From: Annona cherimola
Taxonomy: Eukaryota > Streptophyta > Magnoliopsida > Magnoliales > Annonaceae
Length of the DNA: 64,000 nt
Assembly (NCBI GenBank): GCA_030490835.1
Contig: CM059971.1
Location: 52,500,012-52,564,011 of the forward strand
Direction: 5' to 3'
The notes beneath the pieces were generated by a model. It was not told the DNA's origin and ran no database searches. It was given only the letters and a program-made list of their open reading frames with translations. Shown one piece after another: positions 46,547 to 58,540 of the stretch. The translations under genes were made by a program, and so were the position numbers. Every line of letters begins with the position of its first letter. Within the stretch, counting starts at the first letter, position 1.

Positions 46547-47604
46547 TTGGTAGTGTCAACTAGGTATCTGAAAATTCTTTTCACAGCTACCAAGCGTCAT
46601 TCTTTTGGACATGATTGAAATCTAGAGCACATACACACACTAAACAATATATCAGGCCTAGAAGCAGTTAAATACAACAATGAACCTATCATGCTTCTAT
46701 ACAATTTCAAATCAACTATTTTTCCTTTTTCATCTTTGTCGATTTTGATTGTTGAGCTCATTGGCGTGTTTGCTCCTTTGCTATTTTCCATGCCAAACTT
46801 CTTCAGCCTTTCTTTGATATACTTGGACTGGTTAATGAAGATTCCTTCATTTAATTGCTTGATTTGCAGTCCAAGGAAGAAATTTAGCTCTTCCATCATG
46901 CTCATCTCAAATTCTTTCTGCATAAGCTCAGAAAATTCTTGACAAAGAGTCTCATTAGTAGCACCGAAAATGATATCATCAACATAAATTTGAATGATCA
47001 AAATATCTTTTTCTTTATACTTGATAAACAAAGTGGTGTCTACCTTTCCTTTTTGAAAATCATGATCAATCAGAAATTTGCTTAGTCTATCATACCAAGC
47101 CCTTGGAGCTTGTTTTAGTCCATATAATGCTTTGGTTAACTTGTACACAAATTTAGATTGATCTTTTTCCTCAAATCCAGGTGGTTGTTCTACATACACC
47201 TCTTCATTTATATATCCATTCAGAAATGCACTTTTAACATCCATTTGAAACAATTTAAAGTTCATGTGAGATGCAAAAGCTAGTAAGATGCGAATTGCTT
47301 CCAATCTAGCAACCGGGGCATAGGATTCCTCAAAATCTATTCCTTCTTCTTGTGAGTATCCTTTTGCCACAAGTCTAGCTTTGTTTCTTACTACAAGTCC
47401 ACTTTCATCTAATTTGTTCCTAAAGACCCACTTGGTGCCAATAACAGTACAATCGTTTGGTCTAGGAACAAGGTGCCAAACTTGGTTTCTTTCAAATTGA
47501 TTTAGCTCTTCTTGCATTGCTATAATCCAGTTCTCATCATCAAGAGCTTGATCAATATTAGAAGGTTCAATTTTAGATACAAAGGCGTATTGTCCACAAA
47601 CATT
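46547..47604 (-). pseudogene. B reverse transcriptase (near-complete)
   Basis: It is open at 46597-47517 (306 codons), with [50 protein letters not shown] and YVDD. A stop after CPKE truncates it 50 bp before the C insertion. Upstream, the frame joins integrase through a TAA at 47605-47607 (CAA in C and E2). Confidence 0.9.
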
Positions 47605-48570
47605 TTATTTTGATCTTCTAGTTTTTACACCTTCATAGACATTCCCTATAACTTGTTCAATTGGATGGGCATGTTTGAATTTTAAATCAGTTGGAGGTTT
47701 GTAGGAATTATTACCTTCACTTACCCTTTCCTCCATGAAATCTTCTTGCTTTTCCACATGCAGTTTTTCAAGATTGCTTGCTATATCATCTGCATCACTT
47801 AAATTATCTTTTCTTTTGAAGCATGGGTTAGTTTCATCAAAAACAACATGTATGGACTCTTCTACCACTTGGTTTCGTTTATTGAATACTCTATATGCTT
47901 TGCTATTTGATGAGTAACCAAGGAATATTGCCTCATCACTTTTAGCATCTAGTTTTTCCAAGTTGGTTTTTCCATTGTTCAAAACATAGCATGTGCATCC
48001 AAAAGCATGAAAATAAGAAATATTTGGTTTCCTTCCTTTCCATAGTCTAACTCGATTCAAAACATGACAAGCTGTACTCACAGCTTCACCCCAAATTTTC
48101 TTGGATAATTTGCTCTCATTTAGTATTGTTCTAGTCATCTCTTGTATAGTTCTGTTTTTCCTTTCAACTACTCCATTTTGTTGTGGAGTTCTTGGTGCAG
48201 AAAATGTGTGATGAATTCCTTTTTCATTACATAACTCTATGAATCGTTTGTTTTCAAATTCACCACCATGATCACTTCTTATAGTCATAATAGTACTTTG
48301 TTTTTCATTTTGCACCAAATTTACAAAAGTTGAAAACATAGAGAAGGCTTCATCTTTGCTAGCTAAGAGAATTACCCATGTGAATTTTGAAAAATCATCA
48401 ACTATTACAAACACATACTTCTTTCCACCAATGGTTAGAATGTCGGATGGCCCATATAGATCCATGTGTAGCAATTCAAGTGGCCTAGTGGTAGAGATTT
48501 CCTTTTTGGTAGAGAAAGGTATTTTAGGTTGTTTTGATAATTGACATGCCTTGCAAATTGTCTTTGTCAT
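47605..48570 (-). pseudogene. B integrase (broken)
   Basis: It includes [28 protein letters not shown] and NGVVERKNR, so the DDE residues are intact. A deletion removes the segment between LNRV and LWKGRKP (about 15 residues present in C as [12 protein letters not shown]). A frameshift near 48560 separates it from the protease part, and the TAA at 47605 ends it. Confidence 0.9.
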
Positions 48571-49057
48571 ATTTGAACTTTGGCAAGCCTTCTACCAAAC
48601 TCTTCTTCCATAGGGTCTTTATATTTCCCATGTTTATATGTCCAAGCCTTTTATGCCAAACCCATGGATCATTATCAATGGCCATTAGACATTGACCATC
48701 TAGTTCATCAAGTGAAACCAAATATACATTTCCATATCTTTTTCCACTAAACATGATATGTTCTCCATCAAATACATTACATATAGATGATTCAAACACA
48801 ACCTTGTATCCTTTGTCACATAATTGACTAATGCTCATTAGATTGTGCTTGAGTCCTTCAACAAACAAAACATCTTCCATGCATGCATTTGAAATACTAT
48901 ATATGTTTCCTTTACCTTTGATTTTACCTTTCTCATTATTACCAAAGGCAACTGTTCTATCGTTACAAGGCTTAAGTTTATGAAATAAACTTCTTTCTCC
49001 GGTCATATGCCTTGAACAACCGTTGTCCATGAACCATACATTGTTTGCCTTTGCCTT
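48524..49057 (-). pseudogene. B protease and pre-integrase region
   Basis: It is open at 48524-49030 with [11 protein letters not shown] (DNG, as in C), [16 protein letters not shown] and [12 protein letters not shown] one-base loss near 48560 ends the frame before CKACQ. It overlaps the run-on end of gag in a different frame. Confidence 0.88.
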
Positions 49058-50961
49058 GAAACAAATCTAAAAAATAAAAAGGTAAATCTCATCTCTTTGG
49101 TACCCCATTTTATGGGTCCATTTGGGTTAGTAATATTATTCAACCTTTGTTGCTCCAACTTAGAAAGCCCAAATCTTGTGTTCCTTGGAACCCAAACTAA
49201 TTTTGCACCACAATCATATAATTTCTTAAAGTTACACTTGTAGGCTTTATGACCCATTTTGTTGCAGAAATTACAAGCCATTGGTAATCTAGGAGTAGGC
49301 CTCCAAATATATTTTAGTTCAAATGTTGGCCTTCTAGTCCACATAACATTTTTCTTTTGTGTCTTGTATACAGGTGCAGTTTTGGTTTGATATTTCCCAA
49401 GTATCGGCACATTTGATTTACCACTTTCTTTTTGCTCAAAAGTATAATATCCAAGGCCTCTTTTATTTGTTTGATCAGTCATATTCAAAAACATCTTTAC
49501 ATTTTCTCCAGGATTAGAGAACTTTGCTAATGATTCATTTAATGATTCGTTCTCCTTTTTTAATTTTTCTATCTCATTTATTAATGATTCATTTTTCTCT
49601 TTCAGTTTTATTGATTTTTCAGCTAGTTTTCCATTTTCAATAATCACGAAGTTACATTGTTGTCTCTTCAATGACAACTTGTTTCCTAGCTTTTTGATTT
49701 CCTCATATAATGAATCATAAGCAATTTGTAGTTCTTCTAATTCAGCACATTTGAGGCATTCTTGAAAAGAAGAATAATTTGATTGAGAATAGCAAGGTTT
49801 GGAAGTTACATCTTCATTGCTCGTGCACTTTGTTGAGATGGTTTGTTCTTCCAAAACTTCCGTTGTGTTCAAACATAACAAGTCTTCTTCTTGTTCGATC
49901 CATGCCATGCAGCAAATTCTAGCACAATTTGCCGCCTCAAATTCGTTGGTTGAGGAGCTGCTTGTTGATGAAGTCTCTTCATTGACGTACATGCCTCTTC
50001 CCTTTGGCCTTTGGTATTTTCTGCCTTCATGTCCTTCCTTCCTCTCTTGATGCTCTTTTGATTTTTCTTCCGACGTAGGACATTGAGCTTGTATGTGTCC
50101 TATCCCGCCGCATTTGTAACACTTTGTAGGATCCTTCTTCTTCTCTCTTCTTATTCTTTCTTTGAAGTCCTTGAAGTTCCTTTCTTTTCCCACAAATTTT
50201 CGGAATTTGCGAGTGAGAAGTGCAATATCTTCATTATCATTATGCGAAGAGGAGGTAGACTCTTCTGAGTTGTGTGCCGCTTTTAACGCAATAGCTTTCT
50301 TCCCTTTGTGATTGTCTTCGTTTCTTCTCTTAATTAGCTCATGTGACATTAATGAGCTAATTAGATCTTCTAGCTTTAGTGTATTTAGATCTTTGGCTTC
50401 TTCAATTGTCGTAATCTTTGGAGTCCAAGACTCCGGTAGAGCTCTTAGTATCTTCATGACCTGTTCGGATTCAGAGATAGCCTTTCTAAGACCTTTCAAA
50501 GCGTTAGTAATCTTAGAAAATCTAGCAAACATTTCAGAAATATTTTCTGTTTCTAGCATTCTAAAGCTTTCCAATTCTCCTATCAGAATATTTCTCCTAG
50601 TCCCTTGGACTTGAGAAGTTCCTTCATAAATAGATGTTAAAGTATCCCATATTTCTTTAGCGGTTAGGCAAGATGATACTCTATCATATTCAGAAGCCGT
50701 AAGAGCACAAAATAAAGAGTTCATAGCCTTAGCATTGCTCTAAACGGTTCTTACTTCCTCTTCGGTCCACTTGGAAGCTCTTTCATCTATAGGCAAAGTT
50801 ACACCATTTTGGATTGCAATCCAAGAATCCATGTCGGTAGCAATAATGAGTTGTTTCATTCGAAGCTTCCAATAAACAAAATTGTTCCCATCAAACAATG
50901 GTGGCCTTGTAAAGGATTGGCCTTCAGCAAATGCGGAAACGGAAGTAGATTGGGATGCCAT
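49003..50961 (-). pseudogene. B gag (one stop, otherwise long open)
   Basis: The start ATG at 50961 gives MASQSTSVSAF. The frame meets one TAG at 50740 (Lys in sister copies, EEVRTV-SNAKAM) and then runs 573 codons to 49003. It has the capsid-like part, the first knuckle CYKCGGIGHIQAQC, an acidic/serine linker, a coiled Glu/Lys-rich region and the second knuckle CNFCNKMGHKAYKC. As in C, an extra G (KWGTK) lets gag read past its normal stop into pol sequence in a wrong frame. It is the best gag in the window. Confidence 0.92.
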
Positions 50962-50992
50962 ATCGATAAGATCTCTTTGGTAAACTCAAAGA

Positions 50993-51007
50993 CCTGCTCT
51001 GATACCA
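50993..51007 (-). other. B primer binding site
   Basis: The sense strand is TGGTATCAGAGCAGG, two bases inside the 5' LTR. Confidence 0.92.
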
Positions 51008-51009
51008 CT

Positions 51010-52670
51010 TGTTGGTCCCGAGTTAATGGCGATTACCCAAGAGGGGAGGGGTGAATTGGGTATTTAAAAATTTATAACTTAAACAGAAACTTTACCCCGG
51101 ATTAATCTAATCCCCTTAATGAAGAAACGAAATAGAAAACAATATAATGTAGAGAGCAGAAATATAAATCAAGCACATAAGATTTTTATAGTGGTTCGGG
51201 CAACCTCCCTACTCCACTCTTCCAAGCTCACACTCCTTGTGACTTGGGTTCCACTATTGTATTCCTCAAATACAATTAGAGTCACTGCTCTCTTCTAGAT
51301 TCCAGCTCTAGGGGGCTTCAACACAGCACAGGTAGGTGATGAGTTCCACTCCAATCACACACTACCTTGCTTACACTTGATCTTAGTTCCTCAAACTAAA
51401 TCAAGTTCAATACAACAAAATGAAATAACAAAAGGAGTCGACACTTTACAGATGTGTAGAAGCAATTTGGCGCAGAGAAGAACTCGTAATGTAGGTTTTG
51501 AAGATTCAGAAATGTAGCTCTTGCAATTTGAAGCAAAGTTCTTCCTCCTTGAATGGCTTGATCTCTTTAGAGCTCTTGAATATAGGAGTTAAGCACACTT
51601 AATGATTCTCAGCTGCTTCCCTCGTCCACAATGAATGCCTTTTATAATTTTGGAGGGAATCCGAACGTTTGAGGGTAGGTGGCGCGCATTAAATGCGCCA
51701 ACATTCAAAAATTATCCGATCGTTGCGACCCAAGTCGCAGGCGGAGTCGACTTCAGATGCGACTTCGCCCAAGTCGCAGATGGAGTCGACTTCGGGTGCG
51801 ACTTCGCCTTCTGTTCGCGACTTCAAGTTCCAGGTCGGGTCGACTTGGGCATCGACTTGACCCAAGTCGCATGTGGAGTCGACTTCGGTGTGCGAGTTCA
51901 CTTCGGCAGGAAGCTTGATGATCTTGAATACTTGGAATGCTTGGTTCCTTCATTTCCCTTTGGATCATTATCTTCTTCTTAGCTTGCTTGGCTTCTTTCT
52001 TTGATCATTTTATTCTGGAATGGCTTCACATATTTGTAGTCTTCTTGAAGAACTTGTTTTTGATTCATCCTTCTTGCTTTCGATACTAGTCTTTATGTCT
52101 TGAGTTTCTTCACCTTAAAATGTACTTGAAGCTTTTCTTTGGACTTGATAAACTTGATTTTGATAATGAGCTTGTATCCTTGATTTGGTCTTGAGAGATC
52201 TTAAGTTGATCTTGGAAATGAGCTTGAATATGCATTTTGGACTTTGAAGAACGTCAAGTCGAACTCGGGGTCGACATCGTCTGCGACTTCGCCCAAGTCG
52301 CAACTGGAGTCGACTTCGACTGCGACTTCGGTATACTTCTGTCCCAAATTCAACTCTGGATGGTTTTTCCCATCTGAAGTCGATGCTGGAGTCGACTTCG
52401 TTTGCGACTTGGCTTCCCAAGTCGCAAGTGGAGTCGACTTGGCCTGCGACTTCACCTGCTCTTCTTCCCGTTTCAACTCTGGACGGATTTGGCTCTTTGA
52501 AGTCGATCTTGGAGTCGACTTGGGGAACGACTTGGCCTTTCATACTTTATTTTCTTCAAATGTATATCCCTTAAACATTTCCACAAACGTGTTAGTAGCC
52601 AAGACTTACTCAAATTGATTTGTTAATCATCAAAACATAGATTTAGCTTGTTTTCCACATATTTCCAACA
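51010..52670 (-). repeat. B 5' LTR (1661 bp)
   Basis: It runs TGTTGGTCCCGAG to TTTCCAACA. A likely TATA box (AATTATAAAAGGC in sense) is at 51638-51650. GTCGAC clusters lie at about 51740-51890 and 52255-52520. Confidence 0.92.
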
Positions 52671-55600
52671 ATCCGGTCCAATTACACCTCTCTCGTAACC
52701 TAATCCTCGTGCACCATGATCATTCACATTCACATGCTGGCATAACATTTATAAATCATAAACTTTTCATAAAAATAGTCAACAAGTAGTTAGCAATCAT
52801 TTCATGTAAAGCATTATAGGAATGACCATCCTTAAATATATTTTATAAGTCATGTGAGCAAACAATTTGCAAACATTTAGAAATATTTTAGAAAGCATGT
52901 AACTTGCTTACCTGTGATAGTCAACTTGTACTTTTCACCTTTTTCCTTTCCTTTTCCTATACAAATGAAAAGGACCATTTTTTTCTCATATAAACATAAT
53001 ATCTCATGCTTGCACATTTCTACTACTAACTCTGAATCTATCTTTGGATTTTCTAACCCATGTGTGTCTCATATCAACTTTGACCCATTTCTACCTTCAG
53101 TTCAATATTGTCATCACCCAGTTCCAATTCACTTATGTTTACCATCTCTCTCTTATCAATTCCATCCTTAACACTTGTTTTCTTTCCTTTAGTCAACTTC
53201 TCAAGGCAATTGCTTATGAACTTCCTAAGTCATTTGATGTCACCAATTCAAATAAGCTGTTTATCTTTCTTTTTCCATAAATTCAATATAATTATCTTCT
53301 AACCACTTTTCATATTTGGCTAATACCAACCATTCTTATCCTCATTTGGTTGAACTTGTTTCAAGGTCTAACCATTCCATTTATTTTGACATACTTTTTA
53401 TAATTTTTGTAATTTCCCTCAAACAGCCCTATATATTACATTTTACCCTCATTTATATTAAAATCATATCTTGGGTACTTAATCACTTACTTAGTGATCA
53501 TAAATTTGTACCTTTTTTGTAAACCTTGTTTACACATTATAATGAAAATAAATTCCATTTAAAATTTCTGGAACTTATTATTAAATTCAAAAACAGCCTT
53601 TCTCTTCTTATTTTCACTATGTTCCATCTTCTTATTTACCCATTAATTCCATATACATATAATATCAACAATTATTAATCACCCTTGCTATCTTTAATCC
53701 TTTATTACACTCTTACCTAACATATATATGAATTTCGATCATTTTTACTTAGTTTTCATATTTATTTTTGATTATTTCTCAAACTGTCCTCATTTGCTGA
53801 AATCAGACGTACTGATTTCTTTAAATCTTGATTTGTAATCAAATCAAGGTATTTAATTCTGAAATTTCTTTCATACATCTATAATTACAAAAAAAAAACC
53901 CTCATAAAAATTTCAGGATGAAATATTAACATTTTATATTTATTTTAACATTTTCAATGTGCTGGACACTGTTGTGAAATCAGGAGCATCCTTAATCACG
54001 TTATTTTTAAACCATACTTACGTAATTCAAAAATAATTTTTTATTTTGTTCGAGTGATAATAATGATACCTTTTACATCATATCAAAATTTCAGATCAAA
54101 AATCTCTAAACAAAATATTAAAAATCATTTACTACAGCAGATCTTGTCACCCATTTTACCCTGTTTAAGTTAATTTTCTCGGATTTTTAATTTGCAAAAT
54201 GCTTAATATTTTAAGCTAGAAATTTGGTCGTTCCTTAATGATAATATAATGAGCTTGTACAAAAATTTTCATGGCAAAAATATTTCGTTTAATATCTCGT
54301 TTATATTTTTGTTTTTAATATCACATAACCTTCAGATTTGAAGCAACAAATCAAGATTAACTTAGATTTATCACATAAATCATGAAAATATCCCTAAATT
54401 AGTTTAAAGCTGAATTAGTTTAATGAAATTAATTTTTACTCATCTTTTCATTATTCATAAATCATATTTTAAACATGATTATAAAAATCTGTTTTAAACG
54501 TCACTTATGCTCAATATTTTCAAGCCATATATTAAACATGATTTTAACAGAAATTAAAATCTGTGAATTCAACATAAAATCAAATAGGGTATATTTTCAG
54601 TAAAATATTCATCATAGTAACATTCAGCAAGATATTTAACAAAATTTCTGAATTATGAATTTCAAAACCAAAATAATAAATACATAAATCTATTTGGAAC
54701 GGTAATGATCATCCATGCATTTTTATACATGCTGTTTAAAAAAATTTAACGTGAAACATTTCAGAATTGAATTTGATTCTGAAATCATTTTTTTCAGAAA
54801 TATTAACGTTCAGCATTTAATATTCAAAACCAGAATTATATATGTATAAATCTGTTTGGGCGTTGTATGCTCATACCCACTTATTAATTATTTCAGTACT
54901 TGAAATCTTATTTATTTAATGATAAATCAAACTGAATTATATTGAGTTAATTCAAATCATGGTAAAACCATGCTGAATTAATGAAAGTCATGCTGTATTA
55001 ATTAAATAATATGAAAATCATGCTGATATTAAAATCTGCTTGAATTTGGTATTTAAATCATGCATCCAGAAATTTATTCATCATATTAATTTACCATTGG
55101 TAGAATACTTAAATAAACTTTAATAGAAAATCAAATGACCAGCAGCATTTCAGAAAAGAATATTTAGACGTGAAATAAAAAGAAGCTTGTCGAATACCTT
55201 GCTTGTACCGTTGCTTGGTGCTTGGCTTAAAAAAAAAAACATCTTTTAAATGCTGCTGCCCGTCCAAAATGCCACTGCCCCTTCATTTAACGTCTAGCAA
55301 TGCATTGCAGCAATAGCGTCCAGCATGCCCTTTTTATACATTCCCTTAAGCGGTTTTATCATGGTTTAATTTGACCAAACCTTAGTCCACCGTTAACTAT
55401 ACTACAGGTGTTGAATTTAAAAAATTCAGCAACTATAAATTAATTTGCTATTCCTAAATAGTGGTCCACGTAATTACATGCATCGCCCATTTGCTGCCAG
55501 CGTGACTTTTCTCATCCAAAATTTTTTTTTTTCTTAAACGGAAATCCCATCATTAATAAATTAAATCATAACTTCCTATATTCACACTTATATGTTATGA

Positions 55601-56763
55601 AAATTTTTCTTATTAATATATATCCAATTGATCACAAAATGTACCTTTTAGAATTTTGAAAAAAAATTCTTTTTTTATTTTAATTAACTAATTCATATTT
55701 GGATAAAAATCTCTCTTTTAAAATTTTGGAGACATATTTTCCAAAATTTCATTCCTTCATTAAATTGGGCATATTAAAATAGGATTACCTATAAAATTTC
55801 ACCTCAATTGGAGTAAAGTACATATTTTAACTTGATCAAAATCATATTTTGGCATAAAATTTCATTTTAAAAACTTGTAGACATATTTTTCAAAATTTAA
55901 TCCATTCATTATGTAGGATATATAAAATAGGCTTGATCCAAAGGTTTCATCTCAAATAGCCTTATATACATTAAGATATTAATTAACTAAATAATTAAAC
56001 AAAAAATTAATCAAAATATCAACGTCACTCCTGTACGTGCATGCTGTGCATGAATGGCTTTTGGGCACATTTTCTGATGCACTCAAGTTAAGTAATTTAG
56101 TCAACTATTTTTCATAATCTGATCCGTCTAGATTAGAGAGCACATAATTTAGTACTTTCTATTAAATTTTTATATGATTCTGAGTTATGCATGTTTAGAT
56201 ATAATGAAAACAGTTATTAAATTTTTATATGATTATGAGTTATGCAAACTAGGTATAATGAAAACAGTTAGGATGAATTAGAGCCCTTAATTAGAGCCCC
56301 TAATTAGCCAAAAAATTTCTATTTATTTTTATTTTTCCATAAGGTACGCGAATTTAAACAGTTTCAATTTGTATAATTCAGAATTTTAAAATTTCTTTCC
56401 GAAATATTTGTAAAAATTCATTTTCACAGCTAATCTTTGTGGGATCATAAATCACCCTCCATTTTCTTATAAATTCCAAATATAACCTTTGTAAATTCTC
56501 ATTAAGTCCCCTTTTTGTATCCACTCTTGTCAAAATTACCAATCAATCATCTTTTTTAAATTTATAATTTAATCTCACTTTTGTAAAATTGAAATTTGGT
56601 CTTTTCATGATTATTGCTAATCCCACTTCGCTTAATCATTTTTTCCACTAATTTTCATTTCCAATATGCGTTACACCTGAGCCCTTCATTTTATAAAATT
56701 TTCAATTTTATCCTTAGACGATTTCAAGTTATATTTATTAAGCTTAAAATTCGAGATTTCACA
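52671..56763 (-). mobile_element. Solo gypsy LTR D, right part
   Basis: It resumes with ATCCGGTCC (LTR2 has ACATCCGGTCC) and ends GAGATTTCACA. It is followed by CACAG (56764-56768), which matches the left flank. The total LTR without B is about 4.78 kb. A likely TATA (sense GTATAAAAAGG) is at 55329-55340. No reading frame of any size shows family features. The absence of PBS, PPT and coding sequence, plus the matching duplications, point to a solo LTR left by recombination. Confidence 0.85.
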
Positions 56764-56979
56764 CACAGGCCGCAGAGTCCGTTTCCAAACTGCAACTCCA
56801 TCCACTACTGCTGCCCGAGAAGAACATACACAAATGATGCAAAGCACACAATCGGGGGCTAGAAAGAAAGGCTCCACGGCTGCTAAAGCTCAAGTATTGA
56901 AGATGCCGACCACATACTTCAAGACCGAGTTACAGCACAGTCGTTTCTACAAGTCGTTCTATGAACGCAAGGTATTCAT
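56764..56979 (+). pseudogene. E2 aORF, second segment
   Basis: It continues the frame of 35486-35639 once LTR D and one copy of CACAG are set aside. It is a polar, Gln/Thr/Ala-rich stretch with a basic patch (GARKKGSTAAKAQ), then FKTELQHSRFYKSFYERK, which starts the conserved domain. It is cut by solo LTR S at 56980. Confidence 0.65.
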
Positions 56980-58540
56980 TGTTGGAAACATGAGGAAAAC
57001 TAGCTAAATCTATGTTTTGATGATTAACAAATCAATTTGAGAAAGTCTTGGCTACTAACAAGCTTGTGAAATGTCTTAAGGAATATACATTTGAAGAAAA
57101 TCAAGTTGGAAGGCCAAGTCGTTCCCCAAGTCGACTCCAAGATCGACTTCAAACATGCAGAACTGTCCAGAGTTGAAAACGGAAGAAGGGAAGGTGAAGT
57201 CGCAGGCCAAGTCGACTCCACCTGCGACTTGGGTAGCCAAGTCGCAAACGAAGTCGACCTCACCATCGACTTCAGTCGGGCGAAACCTTCCAGAGTTGAA
57301 TTCGAAATAGCAGAATGCCGAAGTCGCACCCCAAGTCGACTCCACGTGCGACTTGAGGTGAAGTCGCAGCCGAAGTCGACTCCGACATCGACTTCGATCG
57401 GGCAGAAGCTATTTTTTCAGAAAACAAGCTCATTATCAACTCAAGTGTTTCAAATTCCAAGCAAGACTCAATTCCTTCAAAGATTCACAAGGATCAAGCT
57501 AATCCAGGAAGAATCAAAGTCAAGTTCTTCAAGGTTCACAAGATCTATAAGTATGAGGAGCCATTCCAAGAATCAAAAGGACTGAAGGAAGAAAGCCTAA
57601 GCAAAACGAATCATCTTCCAAGTTCATAAAACCAACTGCCAAGGTGAAGTCGCACCCGAAGTCGAATTCACCTGCGACTTGGGTCAAGTCGTGAACCCAA
57701 GTCGACCCTGACTGGAACTTGAAGTTGCGACGGAGAAGCGAAGTCGCACCCGAAGTCGACTCCATCTGCGACTTGGGCGAAGTCGCATCCGAAGTCGACT
57801 CCACATGCGACTTGGGTCGCAACGGTCGGAATTAATTCGAACGTTGGCGCATTAAATGCGCGCCACCTACCTTCTAACGTTCGGATTCCCTCCAAAATTA
57901 TAAAAGGGAGTTAATGTGAACGAGGGAAGTAGTTGGAAAACATTAAGTGAGCATAACTCCTATCTACAAGAGCATTAAAGTGATCAAGCCAATCAAGAGA
58001 GGAAGAATTGTGCTTCAAGTTGCAAGAGCTACATTCAGAAACTTCAAAGTCATCATCTACAAGTTCTTCCCTGCGCTAAATCGTTTCTACACACCTGTAA
58101 AGTGTAGTTTACTTTCATTGATTATTTGTTTGTATTGAACTTGATTTAGCTTGGGTAGCTAAGTCAAGTGATAGCAAAGTAGTGTGTGATTGGAGTGTGA
58201 CTCATCACCTACTTGTGCTAGTTGTTGATGCCCCCTAGAGCTTTGAATCTAGAAGAGAGCAAGAGGCTCTAATTGTATTGAGAGAATACAATAGTGGAAC
58301 CCAAGTCACAAGGTGTGTGAGCTTGGAAGAGTGGAGTAGGGAGGTTGCCCGAACCACTATAAAATCCTTGTCTACTTGCTTTTATTTCTGCTCTCTTTAT
58401 TACTTTGCTTTCCATTCAGTTTCTTCATTAAAGGGGATTAATTCTACAAGGGGTTAAGTTTTTAAGTTACCAAAAGAAATTTTTAAGAACCCAATTCACC
58501 CCTCCCCTCTTGGGTTTTGCCATCTATTCGGGACCCAACA
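56980..58540 (+). mobile_element. Copia solo LTR S (1561 bp)
   Basis: It runs from TGTTGGAAACATGAGG to GGGACCCAACA. It is flanked by TTCAT on both sides (56975-56979, 58541-58545). Its sequence is of the B/C type in reverse orientation, with GTCGAC clusters at about 57110-57385 and 57655-57800 and a TATA-like ATTATAAAAGGG near 57896-57907. No internal sequence remains. Confidence 0.93.

Larger units (their letters stand above)
36331..52670 (-). mobile_element. Copia element B, inserted in LTR D and carrying C
   Basis: The two LTRs (36331-37995 and 51010-52670) are near-identical by eye. Flanking bases are ATCTG (36326-36330) and ATCCG (52671-52675), a duplication with one change. LTR2 has ATCCG at the equivalent place, so ATCTG is the derived copy. 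Sense order on the minus strand: LTR, PBS, gag, PR-IN-RT-RH, PPT, LTR. Without element C it is about 8.6 kb. There is no aORF. A nested copia element (C) splits the RNase H. Confidence 0.92.

Noticed and set aside
52914..53522. Overlapping small open frames in LTR D
   Set aside because: They lie in T-rich non-coding LTR sequence, overlap in several frames and have no family features.
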